Shown one piece after another: positions 50,982 through 58,385 of a stretch of 64,000 nt of DNA (the first letter of the stretch is position 1; each line of letters begins with the position of its first letter). Under the pieces are notes generated by a model that saw only the letters and a list, made by a program, of their open reading frames with translations, was not told the origin of the DNA and did no database searches. Position numbers and translations under genes: made by a program. This DNA is from Amycolatopsis bullii (GTDB lineage Bacteria > Actinomycetota > Actinomycetes > Mycobacteriales > Pseudonocardiaceae). The stretch is from contig NZ_BNAW01000022.1 in the NCBI RefSeq assembly GCF_014654205.1, forward strand, positions 62,001 through 126,000, written 5' to 3'.

Positions 50982-51501
50982 GCTCGCCCTTCAGCATGCT
51001 CATCAGGATCATGTCGTGCCGCTCGCCGTCGGCGTCGATGAACGATTCGCGGTGGCGGCCCTCTTCGACGAAGCCGATCTTGCGGTAGACGTGCCTTGCG
51101 GCCTCGTTCTCGGCGACCACCCACAGCGTGATCTGGTGCAACCGCATGGCGTTGAAGCCGTAGCGGCACATCATGCGCAGGGCCTCGGTGCCGTAGCCAC
51201 CACCCCGGTACTCGGCGTCGCCGATGTAGACGTCCAGCGTGGCCTCGCCGAGTTCGGGCTCGGCGTCCCGTAGGTCGATGACGCCGATGAGCTTGCGCTC
51301 GGCCTTGGCCTCGATGCCGAGGACGACCTTCCCGTAGGTGTTGAGCGCGCGTTCCTCGCAGCGCTTGCGCACCTGGGCCAGCGAGAGGGGGTGCTCGTTG
51401 ACCATCCACCGGCCGACTTCGGGGTCGTAGGTCCACGGGTGCAGCCGTTCGGCGTCTTCCGGCTCCAGGGCGCGCAGCCGGACGAGTTCCCCCTCGATCA
51501 T
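50971..51501 (-). CDS. GNAT acetyltransferase (RimJ/RimL-like)
   Basis: A 176-residue protein. It has VRLRALEPEDAERLHPW at the N-terminus, the acetyl-CoA loop in EYRGGGYGTEALRMMCRYGF, and a C-terminal LWVVAENEAARHVYRKIGFVEEGRHRE, the RimJ/RimL signature. It could acetylate a protein N-terminus or a small amine; the target is unknown. The start lies 2 bp after the stop of the upstream deazaflavin-type gene, so the two form an operon. Confidence 0.9.
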   Translation of the reverse strand: MIEGELVRLRALEPEDAERLHPWTYDPEVGRWMVNEHPLSLAQVRKRCEERALNTYGKVVLGIEAKAERKLIGVIDLRDAEPELGEATLDVYIGDAEYRGGGYGTEALRMMCRYGFNAMRLHQITLWVVAENEAARHVYRKIGFVEEGRHRESFIDADGERHDMILMSMLKGELKW

Positions 51502-51503
51502 GT

Positions 51504-51881
51504 CTACTCCCGTTTCAACAGCAGAAAGTCGTTGACGTCCAGCAAGCCGAGGACCTGCCGGATCGGCACCGGCATGGCCTTCCGTGATTCATCATGCACG
51601 AGCTCGGCGCCGTGGGTGGACAGGTTTTCCCGCCGGGTGACCAGGGTGCAGCCGCCCGCGGCCAGCACGTTCTTCACCCAGTCCGCCTCCGGGCCGTAGG
51701 TCAGCGCGACGACGAAACCGTCCTTCGTGCGGAACACGTTGACCGGCGTGCGGAACTCGCGCCCGGACTTCCGTCCCTTGTGGACGACCATGGCGAACCC
51801 GGGCGCCCAGCCGGCGACGTGCTTGAGAACCTGGTTGGTCGCGACGCGGTTGAAGCGGGCGACTCGTTTGGAGAGCACCAT
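51504..51881 (-). CDS. Deazaflavin (F420)-dependent nitroreductase-family protein
   Basis: A 125-residue DDN-type protein. It has a basic N-terminus and the F420-phosphate-binding pattern VVHKGRKSGREFRTPVNVFR, then FVVALTYGPEADWVKNVLAAGG. The family uses reduced F420 to reduce quinones or nitro compounds and is typical of actinobacteria. ATG at 51881. First gene of a two-gene operon with the GNAT protein. Confidence 0.9.
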   Translation of the reverse strand: MVLSKRVARFNRVATNQVLKHVAGWAPGFAMVVHKGRKSGREFRTPVNVFRTKDGFVVALTYGPEADWVKNVLAAGGCTLVTRRENLSTHGAELVHDESRKAMPVPIRQVLGLLDVNDFLLLKRE

Positions 51882-51987
51882 GCGCCCATGATGATCCCGC
51901 GGGCGGCAGATATCAACAGTCGATGAATTAACCGATCGGGTGACCCCGGCTCCCCGCACGCACCGCGCCGATGGTGGGATGTCACGC

Positions 51988-52638
51988 ATGTCGACCGAAT
52001 GGCCGCTGCGCCAGGACCCGGAAGGGCCGGTCATCATCGCGCTGGCCCTGGTGAACGACCCCGACGCGCTGGGCTTCGTCGTGCTGGACGACGAGGACGA
52101 CTGGTTCATCAGCGACGGCACCGAGCTGTCCGACGACGTGCTGGTCAACCGCGAGAGCTTCGGCAAGATGTCGCTGCGCGAAGCCGTCGAACTGCTGCCG
52201 CAGCTGGGCGCGCTGGCCGACCTGCCGACCGGGATGGCCGCCGACTGGGACCCGGAGCGCCGCACGTGGCTGCTCTCGTCGGTGACCGGGTCCGACGACG
52301 AGGACGAGGACGTCCGGCTGCTCGCCCAGCGCCGCGCGGCGTGGAAGTACGAAGGCTCGCCCGACGACGAAGCCCAGATCAGCAGCGGCCTCACCGAGAT
52401 CCCGACCGGCCCGCAGCAGCCGGTGCGCGCGGTCCGCCAGGTGGTCCGCGAGCAGGACGGCACCTGGCTGTTCGTCGGGTTCGAGGTCCCCGAGGCGGAG
52501 GACTTCGAGGTCGAGGGGCTGGAGCTGGAGCACGTGGCGAACCTGTATCCGGACGTGCGTTCGGTGCTGAAGGCCGCGCCGGGTCAGGTGTACGACCGGG
52601 CGACGCCGGACTCGGACTGGGAACTCGTCGAGGGCTGA
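51988..52638 (+). CDS. Acidic protein of unknown function (216 residues)
   Basis: Not recognised. It is very acidic (VVLDDEDDWFISDGTEL; TGSDDEDEDVRLL), soluble, with a repeated hydrophobic/acidic pattern. The start at 51988 is backed by GGTGGG 8-9 bases upstream; ATG 51979 is possible. It has good coding bias, so it is real. The two halves contain similar VLDDEDDW-like and REQDGTWLFVGFE strands, hinting at an internal duplication. A dispersed intergenic repeat begins 5 bp after its stop. Confidence 0.7.
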   Translation: MSTEWPLRQDPEGPVIIALALVNDPDALGFVVLDDEDDWFISDGTELSDDVLVNRESFGKMSLREAVELLPQLGALADLPTGMAADWDPERRTWLLSSVTGSDDEDEDVRLLAQRRAAWKYEGSPDDEAQISSGLTEIPTGPQQPVRAVRQVVREQDGTWLFVGFEVPEAEDFEVEGLELEHVANLYPDVRSVLKAAPGQVYDRATPDSDWELVEG

Positions 52639-52642
52639 CTGT

Positions 52643-52690
52643 CTTTTCGGGGGTTCCGGGTGGCGGAGCCCCCGGCCCCGGTTGTCACAG
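52643..52690. repeat. Dispersed intergenic two-hairpin repeat, copy 2 (short form)
   Basis: It begins CTTTTCGGGGGTTCCGGGTG and ends GCCCCGGTTGTCACAG, like copy 1 at 20669-20728, but lacks ~12 bp of the second hairpin. The remaining stem is CGGGGG...CCCCCG. Confidence 0.75.
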
Positions 52691-53460
52691 CTCGATCGGC
52701 AGGTGGAAGAGCCCGCGCGTGATCGGGCTCGGCCGCAGGCCAGGTCTGCTTCGGCGACGGCGAGCCGTGGCCACGCGGTCGACGGCCGCTATTTCGCGCG
52801 ACGACGCTGGGTGAATCCGCGCCGATCGCGGAGGTTGTCCACACCCGCGGCGGGATGTGGACAAATGCCGGCGGAGAACCGATTCTCGGGCTGCTTGTCG
52901 TACCTCGCCGATAGACTGGACCCGGGGACGCCCCCTGGGAGCGGCGGAGTCGATGACGAGCGACCACTCGTGGACGTCCTCGCGGTAGGACTCGGGCACC
53001 CCGAGCAGGTCGCAGATGATCGCGATCGGCAGCGGGTAGGCGAGGTCGGTGACGAGATCGCCGTGCCCGCGCGCCTCGACGGCGTCGCGCAGCTCGTCGG
53101 TCACCCGCTGGGCGCGCTCGCGCAGGTTCTGCATCCGGCGCGGGCCGAACGCGCCGGCGCACGCGCGGCGCAACCGCGTGTGCTCGGGCGGGTCGGTGTT
53201 GATCATGTTGGTGACGAGTGACGGCCGGTGGTCCAGCGGCAGGCCCATGCCGAGCGCTGCCACTCTTCGTTCCCGGCGAAGGGACTCTTGACCAGCGCGG
53301 GGTGGTTGAGCGCCGTCACGGCGTCGTCGTACCGCGTGATCAGCCAGGCCCAGGTGCCGGTGGGGAAGTCGAGCCGGTGCGGCGGTCGTTCGCGCAGCCA
53401 GGCGTAGGCGGGTGAGGGGTCGCGATCGAAGTCCGGACCGAACAGCGCGGGCTCTCCCAT
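52685..53460 (-). pseudogene. Cytochrome P450 pseudogene with frameshift, internal loss and a repeat fragment
   Basis: The N-terminal part (from ATG 53460) reads as a bacterial P450 (FDRDPSPAYAWLRERPPHRLD; WLITRYDDAVTALNHPALVKSP). Near 53255-53275 the frame shifts, and it continues with INTDPPEHTRLRRACAGAF and LPIAIICDLLGVPESYREDV. Homology stops near 52945 after EWSLVIDSA. A ~200-bp unrelated segment with repeat copy B follows, then a P450-like C-terminus LRPSPITRGLFHLPIEL at 52735-52685. The I-helix, ExxR and heme-Cys region are gone. The gene cannot make an active P450. Confidence 0.85.
52896..52938 (+). repeat. Dispersed 43-bp leader-type repeat, copy B
   Basis: It contains CCGATAGACTGGACC and GGGGACGCCCCC and matches 39 of 43 bases of copy A (32790-32832). 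It ends within ~10 bp of the point where P450 homology resumes, so it marks the insertion or recombination junction. Confidence 0.7.
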
Positions 53461-53578
53461 GCGGTCACCCTGCCCGCCGAAGTTTCTTCGCGACAAGTGT
53501 CCCGGCGCGGCTTCGCCCGTTCGTCCCTACAGTGAGAACCGGCGATCGGCGCCGGTCAGGACCCGCGAGGAGCAGCTC

Positions 53579-53929
53579 ATGCCCAAGTACGCCGCGATCA
53601 TCTACGCCACCGACATCGACCCGACCACGCCCGAAGCCACGGACATGATGAAGGACTACGACGAGTTCGGCGCGGGCGCGGCCGCGGTGATCCGCGGCGG
53701 CGCGGCCCTGTACCCGACGGCCACCGCGACGACGGTCCGCGTCACCGGCGGCAAGGGCGGCGACATCGTCACCAGCGACGGCCCGTACGCGGAGACGAAG
53801 GAAGCCCTCACCGGCTTCTACCTGCTCGAATGCGCCGACCTCGACGAAGCGGTCAAGGTCGCGGCCCGCATTCCGGGCGCCTGGGACGGCGCGATCGAGG
53901 TCCGGCCGGTCGTCGACTTCGGCAAGTGA
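53579..53929 (+). CDS. YciI/DGPF-domain protein
   Basis: A 116-residue protein starting MPKYAAIIYATDID, with the family motif TSDGPYAETKEALTGFYLLEC (DGPF type) and a C-terminal IEVRPVVDF. GAGGAG precedes the ATG. DGPF proteins are found beside ECF42 sigma genes and are thought to be part of that regulatory unit; their biochemical activity is unknown. The next gene's GTG overlaps its stop (GTGA), so both are made together. Confidence 0.93.
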   Translation: MPKYAAIIYATDIDPTTPEATDMMKDYDEFGAGAAAVIRGGAALYPTATATTVRVTGGKGGDIVTSDGPYAETKEALTGFYLLECADLDEAVKVAARIPGAWDGAIEVRPVVDFGK

Positions 53930-55152
53930 CCGGCGCCGGGGACGCGGTCGCGCGGCTGGTCCGGGACGAGGGCATCCGGGTACTGGCCACGCTGGTCCGC
54001 GTCACCGGCAGCGTCGACCTGGCCGAAGACGCGGTGCAGGACGCCGTCGTGCGCGCACTGGAGACGTGGCCGCGCGACGGCGTCCCGGCCAATCCCCGCG
54101 GCTGGCTGCTGGTCGCGGCCCGCCACCGCGCGGTGGACGTGGTCCGCCGCGAGGCGAAGCGGCTCGGGAAGGAGGCCGTCGCGATGCCAGCCGTCGACCC
54201 GTACCCGGACCCGGTGTCGGTCCGCGACGACCTGCTGCGGCTGGTCTTCACCTGCTGTCACCCGGCGTTGTCGCTGGAAGCGCAGGTGGCTTTGGCGCTT
54301 CGGACATTGGGCGGTTTGTCGACCGCGGAGGTCGCCCGGGGCTTGCTGGTGCCGGAAGCGACGATGGCGAAGCGGCTGACGCGCGCGAAGCAGAAGATCG
54401 CTCAGGCACGCATTCCGTACCGGGTGCCGTCGGCGGATGAACTGCCTTCTCGGCTGGCCGGCGTGGCTTCGACGGTGTACCTGATCTTCAACGAGGGCTA
54501 CACGGGCCGCGCGGCGTTGCTCGCGGAGGGCGTGCGGCTGGCGCGCCTGCTGGCTTCCCTGATGCCGGACGAGCCGACGGCGTTGGGGCTGCTGGCTTTG
54601 GTGCTGCTGCAGGACGCCCGCCGTCCCGCGCGGTTCTCCTCGGGTGTGCCGGTGTTGCTTTCCGAGCAGGACCGTTCGCTGTGGGATGCCGAGCTGATCA
54701 AGGAAGGAGTGGAGCTGGCCGGCCGCGGCCTGCGCCGGACGCCAACGCTGCCGAACCCGTACGTGGTCCAGGCGGCGATCGCGGCTTGCCACGACCTGGC
54801 ACCGTCGTACGGCGAAACGAACTGGGACGCGGTCATTTCCTGGTACGACGTGTTGTTGTCGGTGCAGGACACCCCGGTGGTCCGCTTGAACCGCGCGGCC
54901 GCGGTGGCGGAACGCGACGGGCCGGCTTCGGCATTGGCGCTGGTGGACGCCTTGACGGGGTTGGACGACTACCCTTGGTGGCACGCTTCGCGGGCGGAGT
55001 TGTTGCACCGCTTGGGTTCGCCGTCGGCTTTGCCGGCGTTGGCCCGGGCCGAGGAAAAGGGATTGCCTGCCGCTCATGTTGCGCATCTGCGCGCGAGAAT
55101 GGAAAGCGAAAACCCCGGGCAGAACGCCCGGGGTTTCAAGGAGAGCGGATGA
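53926..55152 (+). CDS. ECF42-type RNA polymerase sigma factor with C-terminal extension
   Basis: A 408-residue sigma factor. Region 2 is DAVARLVRDEGIRVLATLVRVTGSVDLAEDAVQDAVVRALETWP in parts; region 4 is TLGGLSTAEVARGLLVPEATMAKRLTRAK. A ~220-residue helical (TPR-like) C-terminus follows, characteristic of ECF42 (DUF6596), with no anti-sigma factor gene, as usual. It pairs with the DGPF protein. The last ~40 bp contain a tRNA terminator hairpin, and the stop lies 9 bp inside the opposite-strand tRNA-Gly gene, so the extreme C-terminus (NARGFKESG) is set by that sequence. Confidence 0.93.
   Translation: MTGAGDAVARLVRDEGIRVLATLVRVTGSVDLAEDAVQDAVVRALETWPRDGVPANPRGWLLVAARHRAVDVVRREAKRLGKEAVAMPAVDPYPDPVSVRDDLLRLVFTCCHPALSLEAQVALALRTLGGLSTAEVARGLLVPEATMAKRLTRAKQKIAQARIPYRVPSADELPSRLAGVASTVYLIFNEGYTGRAALLAEGVRLARLLASLMPDEPTALGLLALVLLQDARRPARFSSGVPVLLSEQDRSLWDAELIKEGVELAGRGLRRTPTLPNPYVVQAAIAACHDLAPSYGETNWDAVISWYDVLLSVQDTPVVRLNRAAAVAERDGPASALALVDALTGLDDYPWWHASRAELLHRLGSPSALPALARAEEKGLPAAHVAHLRARMESENPGQNARGFKESG
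55111..55137 (-). terminator. Terminator of tRNA-Gly, embedded in the sigma-factor coding end
   Basis: AAACCCCGGGC-AGAAC-GCCCGGGGTTT is a perfect 11-bp stem. On the minus strand it follows the tRNA 3' end by 7 bp and ends in TTTTCG. It lies inside the last codons of the ECF42 gene. Confidence 0.8.
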
Positions 55153-55214
55153 CGGGAATCGAACCCGCGTATTCAGCTTGGGAAGCTGATGTTCTACCAT
55201 TGAACTACATCCGC
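55144..55214 (-). tRNA. tRNA-Gly (anticodon CCC)
   Basis: A complete cloverleaf on the minus strand. The acceptor stem GCGGATG pairs with CATCCGC; the D stem is GTTC/GAAC; the anticodon stem TCAGC/GCTGA holds the loop TTCCCAA (anticodon CCC); the T arm is GCGGG-TTCGATT-CCCGT. CCA is not encoded. It reads GGG codons. A -35-like TGGACA and -10-like TATGCT lie upstream (55220-55245 region). Confidence 0.97.
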
Positions 55215-55268
55215 AGTGCGTCGTCAGCATACACGGCACCGTGATCCCCTTGTCCAGCGCCCTCCGCC

Positions 55269-55304
55269 TTGACTCGCGCCCGTCAAGTGACAACACTTGT
55301 TGTC
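55269..55304 (+). promoter_or_regulatory. Promoter of the MpaB-like gene with two overlapping dyads
   Basis: TTGACT (55269-55274), 17-bp spacer, AACACT (55292-55297). Overlapping perfect dyads CAAGTG-ACAA-CACTTG (55284-55299) and GACAAC-ACTT-GTTGTC (55289-55304) cover the -10 and start site, suggesting repression by an unlinked regulator. Confidence 0.6.
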
Positions 55305-55323
55305 GACTCCGGAGGTGACTGCC

Positions 55324-56517
55324 ATGGACGAGCCCGAGCTGTTCCGGCAAGGCGGGTTCCGGCTGGCCCAGCGGTTGTTCATCGAAGGTGACATCCGTGG
55401 CGACGAACGGCAGATCGCCCGGATCCGCGAGTTCGCCCAGGTGCAGGACAAACTCGCCGACGACGTCGTCGCCTGGATGGCGCAGCAGCCCAAGGGGCAG
55501 GGGCGCGCCCTCTTCGAGGAGGCGCTTGCGGACCGGGCAAACGCCATCGGGCCGCTCAAGGACTTCTTCGAGCAGGTCGACGCCAAGCCCTACTGGGTCG
55601 ACGACGAGCGGCTCGAGCGGGGCGCGAAAGCCATCACCCGGGCCGGGCTGCTGGGGCTCTTCCCGCTCGGGGACATGTCGCTGATGGGCGGCTACCTCGC
55701 CTCGCGCGCCACGAAATCGCTGGTCGGGACCGGTGAGATCGAGTACAAGGCCACGCGGCGGCTCGTCGAGACCGCCGCCTGGTGGATCGACGTCACCACG
55801 CCCGGTGCCCTCAAGCACGGCGAGCGCGGGTACGCCTCGGCGCTGCGGATCCGGCTCGTGCACGCCCACGTGCGCGCCGCCATGAACCGGCGGGACGACT
55901 GGGACTACGCCGCCTGGGATCGGCCCGTGAACCAGGTGCAGACCGCCGGGACGCTTCTGCTCTTCTCGCTCGTCTACGTCTTCGGCACGCAGCTGCTCGG
56001 CCTCCGCTACTCCGCGCGTGAGCGCGGTGACATCCTGCACCTCTGGCGGTACATCGGCTGGCTCATGGGCGTCGACGACGAACTGCTGCCCACCTCGGAA
56101 GAGGATGCCTGGCGGCTGTTGTGGCTGCTCGCGGCCACCGAGTTCATCCCGGACGACGACTCGAAGCGCCTCGCCAAGGCGCTGATCGAGGCCAACGCCG
56201 CCGTCGGCGAGGGGCGCGGGGCCGTGGGGAAGGTGCTCTCGCACGTCTCCGTTGCCGTGCACTCCTCCATCAGCCGGCTTGTGCTCGGGAAGACCAACGC
56301 CGACTTCCTCGGCCTGCCGAACGACCCGGTCGCGCAGGCGGCGATCGTCGCGGTGGCGGGGGTCAACTTCGCCGCCGAGACCGTGCGGCGGTTCATCCCC
56401 GGGGCCACCGCGCTGCAGGAACGGATCGGCCAGGCCGGGCGCCGCGGGTACGTGAAGCGGCTCGAGAAGATTTTCGCGCCCGACACGACGTACGCGCAGC
56501 ACATGCGGGCGGCCTGA
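55324..56517 (+). CDS. Oxygenase MpaB / latex-clearing-protein family protein (DUF2236)
   Basis: A 397-residue helical protein. Features include RLAQRLFIEGDIRG, SLMGGYLASRATKSL, the conserved KHGERGYASALRIRLVHAHVRAAM (Arg and His of the heme pocket in Lcp-like proteins) and WDRPVNQVQTAGTLLLFSLV. Family members are b-type heme oxygenases that cleave isoprenoid or rubber double bonds, or are MpaB-type meroterpenoid chain-cleaving enzymes; the substrate here is unknown. GGAGGTGA eight bases upstream of the ATG. dcd follows 23 bp later with its own -10 box. Confidence 0.88.
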   Translation: MDEPELFRQGGFRLAQRLFIEGDIRGDERQIARIREFAQVQDKLADDVVAWMAQQPKGQGRALFEEALADRANAIGPLKDFFEQVDAKPYWVDDERLERGAKAITRAGLLGLFPLGDMSLMGGYLASRATKSLVGTGEIEYKATRRLVETAAWWIDVTTPGALKHGERGYASALRIRLVHAHVRAAMNRRDDWDYAAWDRPVNQVQTAGTLLLFSLVYVFGTQLLGLRYSARERGDILHLWRYIGWLMGVDDELLPTSEEDAWRLLWLLAATEFIPDDDSKRLAKALIEANAAVGEGRGAVGKVLSHVSVAVHSSISRLVLGKTNADFLGLPNDPVAQAAIVAVAGVNFAAETVRRFIPGATALQERIGQAGRRGYVKRLEKIFAPDTTYAQHMRAA

Positions 56518-56540
56518 ACCCACCGGATAGGCTTCGGCCC

Positions 56541-57122
56541 GTGCTGCTCAGTGACCGTGACCTCCGCAAAGAGCTCGACGCCGGCCGGCTCGGCATCGAC
56601 CCCTTCGATGCCGGCATGGTCCAGCCGTCCAGCATCGACGTCCGGCTCGACCGGTTCTTCCGCGTCTTCGACAACAGCAAGTACACCCACATCGACCCGC
56701 AGCTGCAGCAGGACGAGCTGACCTCGCTGGTCGAGAAGGAGGGCGACGAGCCCTTCGTGCTGCACCCCGGCGAGTTCGTCCTCGGCTCGACGTTCGAGCT
56801 CGTCACCCTGGCCGACGACCTGGCCGGCCGCCTCGAAGGCAAGTCGTCGCTCGGGCGGCTCGGGCTGCTCACGCACTCGACCGCCGGGTTCATCGACCCC
56901 GGCTTCTCCGGGCACATCACCCTGGAGCTGTCGAACGTCGCGAACCTGCCGATCACGCTCTGGCCGGGCATGAAGATCGGCCAGCTGTGCATCTTCCGGC
57001 TGTCGAGTTCGGCCGAGCACCCGTACGGCTCCAGCGAGGCCGGGTCCCGCTACCAGGGGCAGCGCGGCCCGACCCCGAGCCGGGCGTATAAGAACTTCCA
57101 CCGCGTGGACACCTGGCGCTAA
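56541..57122 (+). CDS. dcd: dCTP deaminase
   Basis: A 193-residue enzyme converting dCTP to dUTP (and in actinobacteria often bifunctionally to dUMP). The signature EGKSSLGRLGLLTHSTAGFIDPGFSGHITLE includes the catalytic Glu and nucleotide-binding residues; the C-terminus SSEAGSRYQGQRGPTPSR closes over the site. GTG start seven bases after TAGGCT, so a leaderless transcript is likely. tRNA-Gly nearby is an arrangement I recall in other actinobacteria. It overlaps the convergent FAD monooxygenase by 4 bp. Confidence 0.97.
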   Translation: MLLSDRDLRKELDAGRLGIDPFDAGMVQPSSIDVRLDRFFRVFDNSKYTHIDPQLQQDELTSLVEKEGDEPFVLHPGEFVLGSTFELVTLADDLAGRLEGKSSLGRLGLLTHSTAGFIDPGFSGHITLELSNVANLPITLWPGMKIGQLCIFRLSSSAEHPYGSSEAGSRYQGQRGPTPSRAYKNFHRVDTWR

Positions 57123-58312
57123 ACCACGACCTTTTCGTCCCAGTCGATGTGGTGGTTCCACATGAAGGCGTTCGGGTCCTCGTCGAACGGCTTCGCGAAC
57201 GCCCGCTTGATGAAGAAGTCGCGGACCACGCGCCCGACCGGGCCGATCACCTTCTGATCGCCGTTGCGCTTGCCGGCCGCGACCACCGCCTCGACGCGCC
57301 CGCGCCGCAAGCTCTCGTAGGTGGCCAGTGCGCGCTCGACATCGGGCACGTCGCGGAGGCATTTGCCCAACGTGACGGCGTCTTCGATGGCCATCGATGC
57401 GCCCTGGCCCGCCGCCGGTGACGTCGCGTGCGCCGCGTCGCCGATGATCACCATGCGGCCGCGGTGCCAGACCGGGACCGTCGGGAAGTCGTACGTCGGC
57501 CAGGCCGGGTAGATCTCCCGCGTCGCGCGGATGATCTCGGCGGCCGGTGTCCGGTCGGGGGCCACCAGGTGCAGGAGTTCGGCGCGCAGCTTCTCCCCGG
57601 CCAGCGTGGCCAGTTCGGACGCGGTCGGCTCGGTCTTGCGGGCCGGGTTGGCGAACCACCAGACGCGGCCGTCCGAGCTGACGACGTGGCAGAAGAACAC
57701 GCGCTTGCCGAACACCATGTTCAGCACGCCCGGCTCGTCGGGCAGGTCCAGGCCTTCGGCGAACCCGCCGGTGTTCAGCAGCGGGACGTACCGCGGTGAC
57801 GGCGCGTCCGGGCCGATGATCGTGCGGACCCGGGAGCGGAGGCCGTCGGCGCCGATCAAAAGGTCGCCCTCGGCGTGCGAGCCGTCCGCGAAGTCGGCTC
57901 TGACGTGCGTGTTCGTCTGGCTCGCGCCGATCAGTCGCTTGCCGTACTCGACCTGGATGCCGCGGCGCGCGGCCTCGTCGCGCAACGCCACGTAGAGGTC
58001 GGAGCGCAGGACGGTCTGGCTCACCGTGCCGTCCGGGAGGGTGCCGCCCAGCGGGAATTCGGCCAGCCGCGTGCCGTTGCCGAGCCCGATCGACATCCGC
58101 GGGGAGTCGAAACCGGCGCTGCGGACGACGTCCTTGAGGCCGAGCGGGAGCAGCGCGTCGAGGCCGTTGACCGCCAGCGTCAGGAATGCGCCGACGCCCT
58201 CGGCGCCGCGGTCGTATGCCTCGAACAGCAGCGGCTCGTGCCCGGCTTCGTGCAGGGCGATGGCCGTGATCGTGCCCGCGACGCCGCCCCCGATGATCAG
58301 TGCCCGTCTCAT
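57119..58312 (-). CDS. FAD-dependent aromatic-type monooxygenase
   Basis: A 397-residue flavoprotein hydroxylase. The FAD fingerprint is ALIIGGGVAGTITAIALHEAG with FEAYDRG; the second fingerprint is LIGADGLRSRVR (DG motif) and the third VIIGDAAHATSPAAGQGASMAIEDA (GD motif). It uses NAD(P)H and O2 to hydroxylate a planar substrate; antibiotics such as rifampicin or tetracycline are possible substrates of relatives, but this is unproved. GAGGGATCG precedes the ATG. Divergent from a MarR gene with a shared dyad, so probably induced by its substrate. Confidence 0.9.
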   Translation of the reverse strand: MRRALIIGGGVAGTITAIALHEAGHEPLLFEAYDRGAEGVGAFLTLAVNGLDALLPLGLKDVVRSAGFDSPRMSIGLGNGTRLAEFPLGGTLPDGTVSQTVLRSDLYVALRDEAARRGIQVEYGKRLIGASQTNTHVRADFADGSHAEGDLLIGADGLRSRVRTIIGPDAPSPRYVPLLNTGGFAEGLDLPDEPGVLNMVFGKRVFFCHVVSSDGRVWWFANPARKTEPTASELATLAGEKLRAELLHLVAPDRTPAAEIIRATREIYPAWPTYDFPTVPVWHRGRMVIIGDAAHATSPAAGQGASMAIEDAVTLGKCLRDVPDVERALATYESLRRGRVEAVVAAGKRNGDQKVIGPVGRVVRDFFIKRAFAKPFDEDPNAFMWNHHIDWDEKVVV

Positions 58313-58342
58313 GTCGTTCGATCCCTCGAATGTCTTAGAAAG

Positions 58343-58378
58343 TAATTCGTTCTGTCGAACTAAAGAGTGAGCTAGGCT
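58343..58378. promoter_or_regulatory. MarR operator and promoter between the monooxygenase and marR
   Basis: TAATTCG and CGAACTA (58343-58349, 58356-58362) form a dyad matching at 6 of 7 positions. TTCTGT (58350-58355), a 17-bp spacer and TAGGCT (58373-58378) make a marR promoter; the GTG lies seven bases further. The dyad overlaps the -35. Confidence 0.65.
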
Positions 58379-58385
58379 GGTCCCC

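Noticed and set aside
55144..55214. tRNA-Gly as an integration site
   Set aside because: No integrase, no repeated tRNA 3' end and only housekeeping-type neighbours.
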